From contig OY856411.1 of assembly GCA_963693085.1 (NCBI GenBank), positions 1,350,293,550 through 1,350,357,549 of the forward strand: 64,000 nt of DNA, written 5' to 3'. The DNA is from Alisma plantago-aquatica. Taxonomy: Eukaryota > Streptophyta > Magnoliopsida > Alismatales > Alismataceae. Below are positions 26,201 to 35,535 of this stretch, piece after piece. Numbering within the stretch: position 1 is the first letter of the stretch; every line of letters starts with the position of its first letter. A program made the position numbers and the translations under genes. The notes below the pieces were generated by a model, which did not search any database, was not told the DNA's origin, and saw only the letters and a list, made by a program, of their open reading frames with translations.

Positions 26201-29200
26201 GTCGTTTGATCTTCACAAAGGCATGATAAAAGGAGGTATTGGCGTCACCATCCTTGATAAGCCATCAAGTTTCCATAATCTAATGGAGTTTCCAAGCTCT
26301 ACAAATAAGTGATTGTCTAACAATGAGCAAGGAATATCCACCTTTGGAGGTCCAACAAGAAACAAAGTTTGCCATTATTGTCAGCCATATCCACCTTCCT
26401 CTACATCCACATTGTCCTTCACCACCACCTCATCTCAAGTAAAGCCTCACTTAAAAAAAGGGATGTTGACAACTATCAATCACATTATCATTATGCCATC
26501 TACAAAGCATTTGGATCATTGTTGTCATCTTCTCAACTGGAGCGGTGTTCACACCTACAATAGCTCATAGGAAAACCGTTTAACTAGAGGTGCTTGCAAT
26601 CACACTTTTTCCATATAGTTCACCTTCCTCCTTTTTTTTATGAGTTTACCGTTCCATCTCTTTATGATGAAATTATATACTATCTGCAACTTGAACACTT
26701 ATCTAGGTTAGAGAGCATCCCTAGTACTAACAAACTCTCCGGGCATCTATCTTTTATTTAGCATGTAATATACTTTTATCAATCTTATGCTTCTTGTTTA
26801 TTGAGTATATTCTAATGTCTTTTGAGTGTGAATTGCCATCCTCTTACATGAATGACCTTACACCAAGTCTCAAGGGAGGGCATAAGTAGTAATTAGGTCT
26901 CCAATAACTAAAGTTTAAATCGATGCCAAAACCCAATGAAAAGAAATCTTGGGGACTTGTTTCGTAATCTTAATAGGTCATCTAGGTGGTTTTGCATGAA
27001 GAGTAATTAGCAACGCTCATTAAGCACATCTCTATTACTCAAGAAAGGATAGATATATTAACGAACCCAAAGCAAACTTTACCAAATTTTATTGTGCATG
27101 CTAGTAGAAGAGAGGTGTATGGAAACTAGAGAGTACCCTCTAATCATTAAACACTTGTATGGAGCTTTCTTCCAGTAGTCGTCTTTGATCTTCACATTAT
27201 TCAATCTTGTTGTTTTGTTTATCTATTATCTTTTATTCATGTTTAAGTTAAGTATAAACCATATCGTCTAGGCGACTAGGTGGACCTCCCAGTCCAAGGG
27301 GCACCTAGGGGTCCTAGCCATTTTTTATATTTTTTATTTTTTACAAATATATAATTATATTTATGTAGACATTTAGCTATATACATATATAGACGCATAT
27401 ATACATATATATACACATGTTGTATTCATGTATTTATTTTCGTATATAAACACACACACACATATATATGCATTTATATTACTACGTATATAAGTATTCA
27501 GTTATATCTAAGCTGTAACAATCATAAGTTACATGAGTTGAAGTAGACTTAATTGGCCCTAATTGACACAACTTGATCTAAATTAGACCTAATCTGACCT
27601 AGTTTGCCTAATTTAGCTTAATCAGAACTACTTTGGCATGGCATGACCTAATCAGACCTAACATCCCCTGATTTTCCCTATATTGCTAAATGAGACCTAA
27701 TTTGGTAAAATAAGACCTAATCTCCCCAAATCAGACCTCATTCCCCCAAATCAGACCTGTTTTCCCCCAAATTAGATGTAATTTGCCCAAAGTAGACCTG
27801 ATTTAGCCTATATCTGACCAATTTTGACCCTAAAGTGACCCAAATATATCTAATTTGACCCAATTCAGACCTAATTTATGCAAATTTGGCCTTTAAGTGG
27901 CTAATTTTGGTCTAAAAAACCTTAGGATCCCACTTAGTCACCTCAAGGCCTGGGTGCCAAGGTTTAGGTGCCCTGTCTAGCGCCTAGGCGCACGCCTTGA
28001 CAACTATGGTATAAGCTAAAATTTTCTTGGGTTTCCTGTGACTAGAAAAAGACCTACATCATTAGGTTACACAAAAACAAATACAATCTAACTAGAAATG
28101 GAATATTTTTTTCAAACTGAAAGAGGAGTACCTGAGGATTATGACCCTTAGCAGCAACAAACAATCCACCAATACGGACAAGAGGAAGGCAATACTCAGC
28201 TGTTAAGTTTCTAATTTCAGTACAACTGAAAGGCAATGGACTAAAACTTCAGCGCTATGTCTGTATAAGAATTACCTAAGACACGCATTTCTGCAACAGC
28301 TCTAGCAACTGCAACATCAAATTGTTCTCTGAATCCAGGGTTTTGACCAGCACTCTGCATTGGTAGAAGACCTCAAAGGATAGCAAAGGAGATAACTGCA
28401 AGTTATAAACAAATGGGGAATAGCTAATGAATAAAGATCACGGAGTAGACTTATTTGCAATGCTTAAGAACCAGTATACTTTTAGGCATTCCCTGATTTC
28501 AAGATAATGATTATTGAAGCATAAGAGATATTTAAGGATCTTTCTACCTACACAAAATTTACCACCCTAGTTTCCATATTTACTCCAGCTTTAAAAAATA
28601 ATATGTACAGCTCCTATACCCTGCTTTGTACCTTTCAGAAAGGGTGAAGCGGCAAAGTGAGAACCTTTTTCAAGTCCCCATTTGTTTGGCGAAATACTGA
28701 GCCCAATTTGCCCAAATAGCCTAATGTATGCTACCAGTACTGATTCATGGGCATATATTCCAAGATTAAATGAACATGATCCCTTACGTAAGTCAGTGGA
28801 CCAGCTTCCTATAAAGAGCCATTCCTTAAGTGGGCTCTTACAAATATGTGAGAAGAGCGGAACATATATATGGTTACTGTTAAGACTTTGTCCTATTGGT
28901 GGGCCCATTGGGCCTAACATAATTAGCATATCTCTTTACATCAGTTGTCCCAGACCATGTAATCAGGTAGCTGTATCTGTCTATTTTCAACTCTTGCATT
29001 AAGCAGGTATTGTTTAACCATTGAAAATCAATACAATTACTCCTCTTTTCTCACGGTGTCAGAGCCGATTCTACCCTCATCATCCTCTCCTTTTATTTTT
29101 AATGTTTCTTTTTCCTGTTGGCCCCCTCCCTCCCTCCTTTCCAACTCTGGGGGATTGTCTATCCTAGCCCCCTCACAGGGTGATTGTCATGGCTCTGATT

Positions 29201-32200
29201 CATCTTCTACCCCCCTGGGTGCCCTGCCCTAATCAACCCACTTGGTATCTCTATCTCATCTAACTCTCCTGATGTAGCCAATGTATTAGAAAGCGGGAAG
29301 CGGGAGGCGTGCGGACGGCACCCTGTAACTGATTAAGCGGTAGGCGGGCGATTAAGCGGGCGATTTTTGAAAAAGCGGGTGTCTAAATTTTATATATTTT
29401 TATACAAAATTACATGTATGTGTATATAAAAAATATATTTATAAGAAACTTCTATACATATCTAATCAGAAAATCAGTAATTAACTAAGTATTCATCAAT
29501 ACTTACTATTAATCAGCATCTCTAATCACTAAAATCAGCAAGCAGATCAGTAATTGTATATAACAAACTATGAATTATTGAATTAAAGTAATCACTAAAG
29601 TAATACTAACCAGCAGTACCAATCATTAATCACTGAAAGCAGCAAGTAAATCAGTAAAACTAATCATGCATTACTAGTATAATAGAGCAATAGGATATTT
29701 ACTTAGATGCATTACAGCAGTACCCAATTATTACAGCTTACACACAAAGTATGCATTCTAAATTAGGACTAGCTATATCATAGAACATTTAATGTATACA
29801 AGTTTCGTATATTATAGTCAATACTACCTGGCTATGTAATTAATTAATGTTAGATGCTTACATTAGGATTTTTAAACAAAAGCGGGAAAAAAGCGGGAAA
29901 AAGCGGGCAAAAAAGCGGGAAAAAAGCGGGAAAAAGCGGGTGAGGCGGGCAAAAAGCGGGCGATTTTGTTCAAAATGATTAAGCGGGCGATTAATGGCAA
30001 AATTAAGCGGCTGGGGGTCATGGGCGCTTAAGCGGCCCGCCTGGCCGTTTTTTATTTCACTGGATGTAGCCTACATTACAATTCTCCCTTTAGCTTGTCA
30101 GATCCCATTGGAAAGGCAGTTGACCTTGGGCTTGCTCCCTGCAGGTTTCCTACCTCCTAGGAGAACCCAGCCAAGGTTTCTCCCTTGTTGGTGAAGTGAG
30201 CACTGCTAAGAGCCCCTCTTTTCCGCCACCAGTCAGGGTTGCAGAAAAAATGGGTAGGTGGGGATCCAAGGGGCTCTGTCCATCCTTCCTTATCATTGAG
30301 GGGTTCCCAATTTTTTTCTAAAACAACTTTGACTGCCCCGGCGGAATTCTGTCCTAACCCACATCTTGTCCTACATTGGATGCCGCACAAGCAAGAGCTA
30401 TAACTCTGTATTCCAATTCAAATCTTGAACTTGCCACAAGTGATTGTTTCTTGTTTCTCCAGTTTATGGGACGATCTCCTAGAAAAACACCAAACCACGT
30501 CGTGCTGGTGTTGAGGAAGACTTCTGCTTGGGAAAGCGACTCGGGGTAGTGACCACACACCATGTAGAAAAACTGCATGTGTGTAACCTACAGCCAAAGC
30601 AGCAAACAGGCCTCTGAAGCAACGGAAACAAGGAGACCCAACAGGGGATCAAAGGTAGCAAAGATACGAGGTGATCAAGGATGATCAACCTCATCAAGCT
30701 GGAGTCATTGAGAGATGAAGGAGCTTACCGACTATCTTCCTATATTTCTCAGGGTGATGAAATTTTTCCCCCTGATTTTTATGCTTAGTATGGCATTTCA
30801 TTGGATTCATATTAGTTAGCATTGCTCTTACTTGTTTTTTTGAGAAGATCTAGGGCATACTTCCACATGAGAAATCAATGCCTGACTTTGGTCTAGAGAT
30901 TTCTATATCCAAGAAGTGCCATGGTGACCCTATATTTTTGGTGTGGAAGTGTGACTAGAGCCAGCTACAAGTGAGATATACCCTCAGAAACAAATCATAT
31001 GATAAAACTGTCATCAACATAAATAATATGTAAAATATGACATTTTTTGTCTTCACAAAGAATAGAGAGTGATTGATTGCCGATCTTTCAAAGTCGAGTA
31101 CCTCTAAAACTATGCTCAATTTATTGAATATGCACGAGGTGACTATTTCAATCCACAAAATAAATCTCCTTAATTGACATAACTTTAAAGAACTCTCCCC
31201 CTCATCCACATATCTAAGAGGTCGTTTCATATGGACCTCCTCCAAAAGAACTATATGGAGGAAAGCATGTTTAATATATAACTGAAAACTTGGTTAACTG
31301 AAGATGACAATCAAAGGAAAGTAGAATCCAAACTGAAGCAATTTGAAAGATGAAAAGGTCTGAAATAAGTCCACATTGACCCTCCTATTCACTCTAGGGA
31401 GCTCTAATTGTCACTATATTAATATTCTTTGATGTATTTTCAGTTAGACCTTATAAGCTATCCTTTGTGTGTTTGCTTTTGATAGTCTTCCGGTTATTCC
31501 CCTTTTCTGGGTGTAGGCTTCACTACCAGACGAGATTATAGGCGCTCAAAAGATCCATCTGAGTGATGCTTGACAAGAAATACCCAGTGCAAACTAAAAA
31601 TATTCTTATTAAGAGGAAGCACAAGTTCCCAATGTGACATTGGCCTAACGTGTAGCCCTTTTGTCGTCCATTGCAACTTTCCACCCCAGGTTTGTAGAGC
31701 ATGTTCATTGTGCTTGGGTAGGGTAGTAGAAAATGCATGAGCAATGTGAGACAGGTTGGCCTAACAAACAAGTGTGGGAAATAGGATGACGAGTAGCACA
31801 AGAATGAGTGTCTTTCTTTAGTAATTGGTCGTGAGGATTGTGTTAAGATTGAAATTACGGTGGCAGTTTGGCACCATATTTTGAGGATCCATAATCCATC
31901 TCTGTTCAATCGTTGACACACTAGAGAGTGTGTTTCAATTTAAGGTAGTGAAAGGATGTTCATAGGGACTGAAGTTGGGGTGACACACAAGTATGGTTAA
32001 GGGGAATTTAAATTTCCAAATAGGCAGAAGAAAGTATAAGGGGAAATAATGGTCTTCCATTCTAGAGAAAAACATTTCAGATTTGTGCAGAGTGACATCA
32101 GCAGAAATGTACAGTCAAGAGGGACAGTAACATGTATCCTTTGTGAGAATGAGAGTATCTGAGAAAGACAACCTGAATATCTCAAGAATCTAGTTTGTCT

Positions 32201-35200
32201 ACTTTTGATTCAAAGTTATGAACCAAACCACTAAAATTAAATAGTTTAAGCGGGATAGGGAAGACATCTTTGGTAGTGTTCAAGAGGTTATTAGTTATTG
32301 CATATTGTTCTATTTACTCAAAGGACCTAAGTCTGTAGGCCCAAGACTGTAACTGTCCCCCTCACCTATATAGAGGAGTAGGATTTTTCCTAATGGATTA
32401 ATATGTTCCAACCTTTTAGAGTTTTTTATCTTAATAACAGCCAATCTCTTCTTGCTGTTGTTGTTGCTGGTCCTTCACTTGTGCAATTGCCACGGGCAAA
32501 TCCAACTATCTTTTCTTTTCCTAAAGTCGTCTAGTCCATTCTTTATTCACTCTAAAGTCCCCCTTTTTTTACAAACATTAAATATATCTTCTCAATTATT
32601 GTGCATGTTATTTGTATCCCTCCTATCACTCCTATTTTTTTGTGCTTGTCCACTCCAACTGCTCTGAGATTCTATTCACATTTGCGATGGGGATATGAAG
32701 GAGACCAGAGCAGTGGAGTGATGAAGTGAAGAGAGGAGAAGATGATGAAAGTTTTCTTTTGGGGGTTTACATTAGCAGGTGTTACCAAATTTTAGATGGA
32801 GCTTCTACTTTACTATCTGAGCTTCTTCGGGTTATCTTGTGCCAATCAAACTAGTTATTACCTTTGTTGAAATTGTTTCTATTACTTCTTATAGTGAACT
32901 AGCCTATCCGTCTTCTCATCCACTATTATGCGTGTTGACTTCTCATGTGTACCAACACGCTCTATGCCATATGCAACCTATGACCGAACACTCTCTGAAC
33001 TACTTGACGACGCTAGCAACAGAGATAAAGACACTTGCGCGTACTGGGTGTGATTTATTATTTCTCCAGATGTTGTTCGTGTCTGAATAAAGCTCCTTCA
33101 TTACATATTAGTTGATGATACATGATGTCGAGATAATCTGCTTGAGGATAAGTGTTTGCGTAATGAGTTATGAGATTGAAGGGGGCGGAATTTGTGTATG
33201 GGTTGTGTATATTTTTCTTATGTTTGGAGTTTGTATGTCACGTTTGCGTATATCTTGCCAAGGTGTACATGGTATTCTACTATGCTCCAGTTTAAAGGGG
33301 TGTGTTGGGGAGTTTATTAGTAATCGAGTTATTCTGTGTTTAGCTAAATGGTTCTAAGTTTGTTGTCTCGTTAGGATTGTGTCTGAATTTGCAAGTGCCC
33401 TACATTCTATACACACACACATATATATAGGAGTAGGGTTTTTCCTGATGGATTAATCCATTTTTCCTCCTTTTTGTCGTCTAATAGGTAAGATGCACAA
33501 GAATGAATGGAGTGGCTCCCAAAGAACATAGGAAGATTGAGTATTGAATAGAAAAGCAGGCAATCAACACTGCTATGGACCAAAAAGGGTTGAGAAGGTG
33601 GGCTTGGAGAGCAAGAGTTCAAGTTATATCAAGAATAAGTTGATTCTTGTGCTCAGTCACTCCATTTTGTTGAGGAGTCTAGGTAAAGATAGTTAATTTA
33701 TCATACAAACCATACCCAAAAAAAAGTAAAAATAGCATATTGAATACGTTCTAGGGCGTTGTCCCTTTAAAGAATTTTGATTGAACTTTTGAATTGGACT
33801 TGGATCATTTTGTTTAAGGCCTTAATCATGGGAACAACTACATATGAGCTTTGGTTGGAAAACCATGGATGGATGGATGTTATTTGTATTTTCGTGTCCA
33901 GCTTCGTGTTTGTGTCATATATTTTTCATTTTTGTGTCGTGTTTGTGTCATATGTTTTTCATTATTGTGTCATGTGTTGGTGTCCATGCCGTGTCCCATG
34001 TCTTTACCCATGCTTCCTCGGTCCAGAACACAGGTGGGTTGGGGATTGTTGAGTTTGTGAATGCCATAGTCACTGTGGCGTAATCATTTGATTAAGTCTT
34101 CCCATTGTTTTGAATCAGATTATGGGTCATGCTTGCTTTTTTTTATATAAGGTAAGCCTTCTTCATTTGAGCTATCATGATAAAACCAAGGAGAAACTTG
34201 TGTTACCTCGGCTCGAGTGCATACAATCTGCACATTGGACAGATCAACCACTTTAGCAACATGTTCTAGAAATGCACAGCGCTTCTGCATTGATTCCAAA
34301 AGTGTAATTTTCCAATCTGAAAACATAAGAAGAAATTCTAACTTGAGAGAATGTTTTGGTACAAGTCAATTTGGTTCTTATAAAAAAAACAGCCTGAAAA
34401 AGTTCAATTTTACCACACTGATTTCTAAATCCAGGGAAGGAATTACTTAACCTTAGTTAAAGGGAAACAAAGATTATCAATGTGGAAGAGACTTCCCCAG
34501 TATAAATAAAGTTTTGCAATGGAACATAATGCACGTAGTATAACTAATATGTCTCATTTTGAATTAAAGAACGCCAGAATGAAATTGCAGAACTGCAGGT
34601 ATTCTGAAACTACTATGGCTATTAGATTGATAGTCAAACTTCAAAGCAAACTCCAAAACTCTAAAAAGTCATACATTAAGATGTAATCTCGTGACAACAG
34701 AGAACAAAGCGCTCACCTGGGCGGGCCACGGCAAACACCAGACCTGGGAGGCCGGCACCGGTACCAACGTCCACAACGCTAAGCCCGTCACAGGAAGAAG
34801 CTCCGGGCGTAGACATGTAAGCGGAGCAGAGAGGAGAGAGGATAGCAAGAGAGTCCTCGACGTGTCTAGAAAATACTTCGCTCTCCTCCCTCACAGCGGT
34901 CAGGTTCATGCGCTGCAAACAACCATCTAAACTTAAAACTTGCTTCTTCGAGTCAGTAATCTATCCGTTCCCGAGGGGAAAGAAGCTGTGCACCTGATTC
35001 CATTCCAGAAGAGTCTGAACAAACAAAGAGATTTGTTCTTTTTGACTGGAGGATAGAGTTTGTAGGAGTCCAACATTCTGGTTGTTCCGTACAGCTGAGC
35101 TGCTGGTCCTCCTTACAATGAGACTACTGCCTAGTGGCGGCCTAGAAATCAATGTTGATGAATTGCGCTTGGAAAGAAAAAACTTCGAGGCGAGAAGAGC

Positions 35201-35287
35201 AGGCTTGCGAGCCTGAACGCCGCGGTGGCCGCTGTGGCACTGTACCGGAAGCGCCGGAGTTGCGAGCTTGCTCACCCAAATGGTCAT
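14183..35287 (-). CDS. RSMG: RsmG/GidB-like 16S rRNA (guanine-N7) methyltransferase, seven exons, organelle-targeted
   Basis: Homologue of bacterial RsmG, which uses S-adenosylmethionine to make m7G in the 530 loop of 16S rRNA (G527 in E. coli numbering). The plant copy is expected to act in the plastid or mitochondrion. Exons (minus strand): 35287-34994, 34912-34717, 34316-34207, 28354-28276, 28199-28132, 23038-22972, 14295-14183. All introns are GT-AG, phases agree at every junction, and the total is 927 nt (308 aa plus stop). The N-terminal ~75 residues are rich in S, R, A and L with few acids, like a transit peptide. NLTAVRE (101-107), the SAM-binding motif GTGAGLPG (148-155), ARAVAEMRVL near 217-226, LPLV..GGLFVAAKG near 231-246 and the C-terminal PKKFPRQPGIPSKLPL are typical of the family. 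Introns 3, 5 and 6 (5852, 5093 and 8676 bp) are full of transposons. The 308-aa length fits a ~210-240 aa enzyme plus a targeting peptide. Confidence 0.93.
14296..16155. other. RSMG intron 6, 3' portion: no gene seen
   Basis: AT-rich intron sequence. The minus-strand frame 15733-16104 and its plus-strand partners match nothing I recognise. Confidence 0.5.
16156..16406 (+). repeat. Copia-type LTR fragment with TATA box
   Basis: Starts TGTTAG and ends CCACA, directly before a Met-tRNA primer site at 16407. A TATA-like CATATAAGG lies at 16333-16341. The size (~250 bp) and layout are those of small copia LTRs. No second LTR or pol was found with it. Confidence 0.6.
16407..17409 (+). mobile_element. 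Copia 5' leader remnant, C-rich
   Basis: Begins with the primer site TGGTATCAGAGC (16407-16418). A very C-rich stretch follows (about 16420-17100, with poly-C runs near 16500 and 16835), like the proline-rich leader/gag start of some copia elements. The proline-rich and glycine-rich frames here are low-complexity shadows. Confidence 0.45.
17410..18170 (+). mobile_element. Second copia 5'-end fragment (LTR end, primer site, leader)
   Basis: A TATA-like CTATAAAAGAG near 17575 and a primer site TGGTATCAGACG at 17638-17649, followed by another C-rich leader to about 18170. Same layout as at 16156-17100 but not an obvious copy. The start of this LTR could not be fixed. Confidence 0.45.
18171..21019. 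other. RSMG intron 6, middle: nothing identified
   Basis: AT-rich, with only short frames and no recognisable peptide. Oppositely oriented stretches near 19190 and 20080 hint at an old DNA transposon, but matching termini were not found. Confidence 0.4.
21020..21106 (-). mobile_element. 5'-truncated SINE-like insertion with 16-bp target duplication
   Basis: The 16-mer GCATTCCACGATTTTT occurs at 21020-21035 and 21091-21106. Between them 55 bp read, on the minus strand, as GGGAGTGGGTTTCCCCCGAC followed by an A-rich end. A short retroposon tail with poly(A) between long target repeats fits a 5'-truncated SINE or similar element. Confidence 0.55.
21114..22574 (+). mobile_element. 5'-truncated LINE (RTE-like pol C-terminus) with target duplications
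   Basis: Conserved peptides of a plant non-LTR pol C-terminus are present: MISRSKTEYMHCKIS, FHYLGPVIQIDGDV, RITAGWLKWRSAIGVLCDQ, IRLAMLYGSECWAVKKQ (21140-21460), then MNVAEMCMLRWMCGKTRK and KVGVASIEDKLREGRLRWYG (22180-22330). The 3' end has GACCCCAACATAGTTGGGAC and a short GATGATGATGAGATG tail. Flanks 21114-21133 and 22555-22574 match at 19 of 20 bases, the target duplication. The element is split by an insertion at 21466-22161 and carries a later stop, so it is inactive. Confidence 0.85.
21466..22161. mobile_element. Small non-autonomous DNA element inside the LINE
   Basis: About 696 bp interrupt the LINE pol frame. The LINE sequence CTCTCAAC appears on both sides (21458-21465 and 22162-22169), consistent with an 8-bp duplication as for hAT elements. 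Near both ends there is an inverted ACCATGG. Inside are many GTCGACA, TCGAAGT and TCGACATTT words. No long frame. Superfamily uncertain. Confidence 0.5.
22575..22971. other. RSMG intron 6, 5' end: no feature
   Basis: Intron sequence between the LINE and the exon 6 donor; nothing identified. Confidence 0.5.
22972..23038 (-). CDS. RSMG: RSMG exon 6
   Basis: Acceptor CTTGTCAG|GAAGAAG, donor CCTG|GTATAA, 67 nt. It encodes EEAKSAEDVVKMMGGSITDI and CP. Separated from exon 5 by 5093 bp and from exon 7 by 8676 bp. Confidence 0.88.
23039..24240. other. RSMG intron 5, 3' portion: nothing identified
   Basis: AT-rich intron DNA with only short frames that match no family I recognise. Confidence 0.5.
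24250..25010. other. GC-rich block in intron 5, possible LTR remnant
   Basis: Clearly richer in G+C than its surroundings, with a TATATAAACCCC sequence near 24540 that resembles an LTR promoter. Frames on both strands (24258-24632 plus, 24434-24697 minus) are not recognisable proteins. Termini were not found. Confidence 0.35.
25370..26290 (-). pseudogene. L1-type LINE reverse transcriptase, decayed
   Basis: On the minus strand, in order: NGDANTSFYHAFVKIKRQQN, LKEHILTFFKRQF, VEQTLFSMVHNKACGSDGVS, fragments of the ISLNNV..LTSKIVTNRLK motif, FIPGH-ISDNIILIQDLIHN, AIIIDLTKAYDPMSCTFILD and GLRQGDPLSP near 25375-25400. This is the plant L1 RT order from the start of RT to the conserved GLRQGDP. 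Several frameshifts and stops break it, and both ends are truncated. Confidence 0.85.
26291..27257. other. RSMG intron 5, middle: nothing identified
   Basis: No recognisable gene or repeat terminus; the frames at 26313-26570 are short and unplaced. Confidence 0.45.
27258..28010. mobile_element. Non-autonomous DNA element with inverted ends
   Basis: The left end ACCATATCGTCTAGGCG and the inverse of the right end ACCATAGTTGTCAAGGCG are imperfect inverted repeats. Both ends carry CCTAGG-rich subterminal sequence (GGCACCTAGG; GCGCCTAGGCGC). The middle is AT-rich, with an ATATATACATATA tract (about 27350-27480) and a degenerate ~20-25 bp repeat on GACCTAATTTG (27560-27920). No clear target duplication. 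Confidence 0.45.
28132..28199 (-). CDS. RSMG: RSMG exon 5
   Basis: Acceptor CTTAACAG|CTGAG was chosen because it alone keeps the frame with exon 4 (split Ala codon). Donor CCTCAG|GTACTC, 68 nt. It encodes EYCLPLVRIGGLFVAAKGHN and PQ. Intron 4 is 76 bp. Confidence 0.88.
28276..28354 (-). CDS. RSMG: RSMG exon 4
   Basis: Acceptor ATGCAG|AGTGCT, donor TTAG|GTAATT, 79 nt. It encodes SAGQNPGFREQFDVAVARAV and then AEMRVL, the stretch matching the FD-V-ARAVA motif of RsmG. Intron 3 before it is 5852 bp. Confidence 0.9.
28355..28877. other. RSMG intron 3, 3' end: nothing identified
   Basis: Intron sequence between the exon 4 acceptor and a copia LTR fragment; no gene seen on either strand. Confidence 0.45.
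28878..29279 (+). mobile_element. Copia LTR fragment and leader, interrupted by a MULE
   Basis: TGTTAAGACTTTGTCCTATTG starts a ~177-bp LTR-like piece (28878-29054), followed by a damaged primer site, GGTGTCAGAGCC, and a C/T-rich leader. The leader is cut at 29271-29279 by the MULE-like element and resumes at about 30072. Confidence 0.45.
29280..30062. mobile_element. MULE-like non-autonomous element, 9-bp target duplication
   Basis: 783 bp flanked by GATGTAGCC at 29271-29279 and 30063-30071; 9-bp duplications are typical of Mutator-like elements. The ends AATGTATTAGAAAGCGG and (inverse) AGTGAAATAAAAAACGG match at 12 of 17 positions. Both subterminal zones are packed with AAGCGGGCGATTAA and AAAAAGCGGG words, while the centre is AT-rich with ATCAGTAA words. 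No transposase. Confidence 0.65.
30072..30349. other. Resumption of the interrupted copia leader; no gene
   Basis: Continuation of sequence split by the MULE-like element. Frames on both strands are unplaced. Confidence 0.35.
30350..31950 (-). pseudogene. Ty1/copia pol (reverse transcriptase and RNase H), heavily decayed
   Basis: Minus-strand pieces follow copia order: the pre-RT region (31500-31950; LYKPGVESCNG), then DYF-T-like and Y-IKHAFLHIVLLEEVHMKRP (31190-31400), KLCQLRRFILW and DHS-F near 31080-31160, a YVDD-region relict near 31020, RGKNF..LRNIGRSVGKL-like near 30720-30790, and RNase H TSTTWFGVFLGDRPINWRNK with SLVASSRFELEYRVIALA (30380-30500). Many stops and frameshifts; clearly dead. 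It lies antisense inside intron 3 sequence, in the same direction as RSMG. Confidence 0.82.
31951..32276. other. RSMG intron 3 filler, nothing identified
   Basis: Short unplaced frames only; probably further copia remains. Confidence 0.35.
32277..33488 (+). mobile_element. Decayed small copia element with two diverged LTRs
   Basis: The left LTR (32277-32439) starts TGTTCAAGAGGTTATTAGT and the right (33303 to about 33488) starts TGTTGGGGAGTTTATTAGT. They share GGAGTAGGGTTTTTCCTGAT and TGGATTAAT near their TATA-like CTATATAG or ATATATAG. A polypurine stretch, TTTAAAGGGGTG, precedes the right LTR. The left LTR end runs straight into GCCAATCTCTTCTTG, so the first part of the primer site appears deleted. 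The ~860-bp interior has no intact gene. Confidence 0.5.
33489..34206. other. RSMG intron 3, 5' end: no gene
   Basis: Contains a local repeat of GTGTTTGTGTCATAT and TTTTTCAT (about 33905-33975). The overlapping frames 33777-34083 follow from it. Nothing else identified. Confidence 0.4.
34207..34316 (-). CDS. RSMG: RSMG exon 3
   Basis: Acceptor TTTTCAG|ATTGG, donor GCCGAG|GTAACA, 110 nt. The split aspartate codon is followed by WKITLLESMQKRCAFLEHV and then NVQIVCTRAE, the second and third motifs of the Rossmann-fold methyltransferase. Intron 2 is 400 bp. Confidence 0.92.
34717..34912 (-). CDS. RSMG: RSMG exon 2 (SAM-binding core)
   Basis: Acceptor TTTGCAG|CGCATG, donor CCAG|GTGAGC, 196 nt, ending in phase 1. 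It encodes residues 99-163, with NLTAVRE, RHVEDSLAIL and the nucleotide-binding VVDVGTGAGLPG. Intron 1 is 81 bp. Confidence 0.93.
34994..35287 (-). CDS. RSMG: RSMG exon 1 (start codon, targeting region)
   Basis: 98 codons from ATG 35287-35285 to the donor CAG|GTGCAC, phase 0. It encodes the putative transit peptide and the first helix of the enzyme (KEQISLFVQTLLEWNQ). The frame stays open upstream to about 35400 but has no earlier in-frame ATG. An out-of-frame ATG lies at 35366. Confidence 0.9.
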
Positions 35288-35535
35288 ATTTGCGCCGGCA
35301 GCATTGGAGTGTAGTAATGGAGACGACAGACGAGAAATCCCCGGTACGGGTCCAATGCACAACCATAGATATTCACTAGCTGTTATTTTGCATTTTTATT
35401 TTGCCAAAGGGTACCTTGGAGACACTTTTCTTAAGCAAAGGCCCTTATTTGTGTCCGGAAAAAAAATGGGTACTTCATAATTAAAATCGGTTCGGATTCA
35501 GGTCTAGAAAATGGACGAAATTGAGTTATTGTATA
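35288..35535 (-). promoter_or_regulatory. RSMG 5' flank / probable promoter and 5' UTR
   Basis: Directly upstream of the start codon and relatively rich in CpG near the gene. No convincing TATA box on the minus strand. An out-of-frame ATG (35366) opens a 74-codon frame that runs past the RSMG start to 35142. The transcription start is unknown, so it is unclear whether this upstream frame lies in the mRNA. Confidence 0.4.

Noticed and set aside
28202..28240. Earlier acceptors for RSMG exon 5
   Set aside because: They would put exon 5 out of frame with exon 4; only the AACAG|CTGAG acceptor keeps the conserved reading frame.
33777..34083. Overlapping 69-91 codon plus-strand frames
   Set aside because: Generated by a local GTGTTTGTGTCATAT repeat; Phe/Val/Cys-rich without a domain.
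35142..35366. Alternative N-terminus of RSMG from the ATG at 35366
   Set aside because: Wrong frame relative to exon 1 and no family similarity; kept only as a possible upstream ORF.
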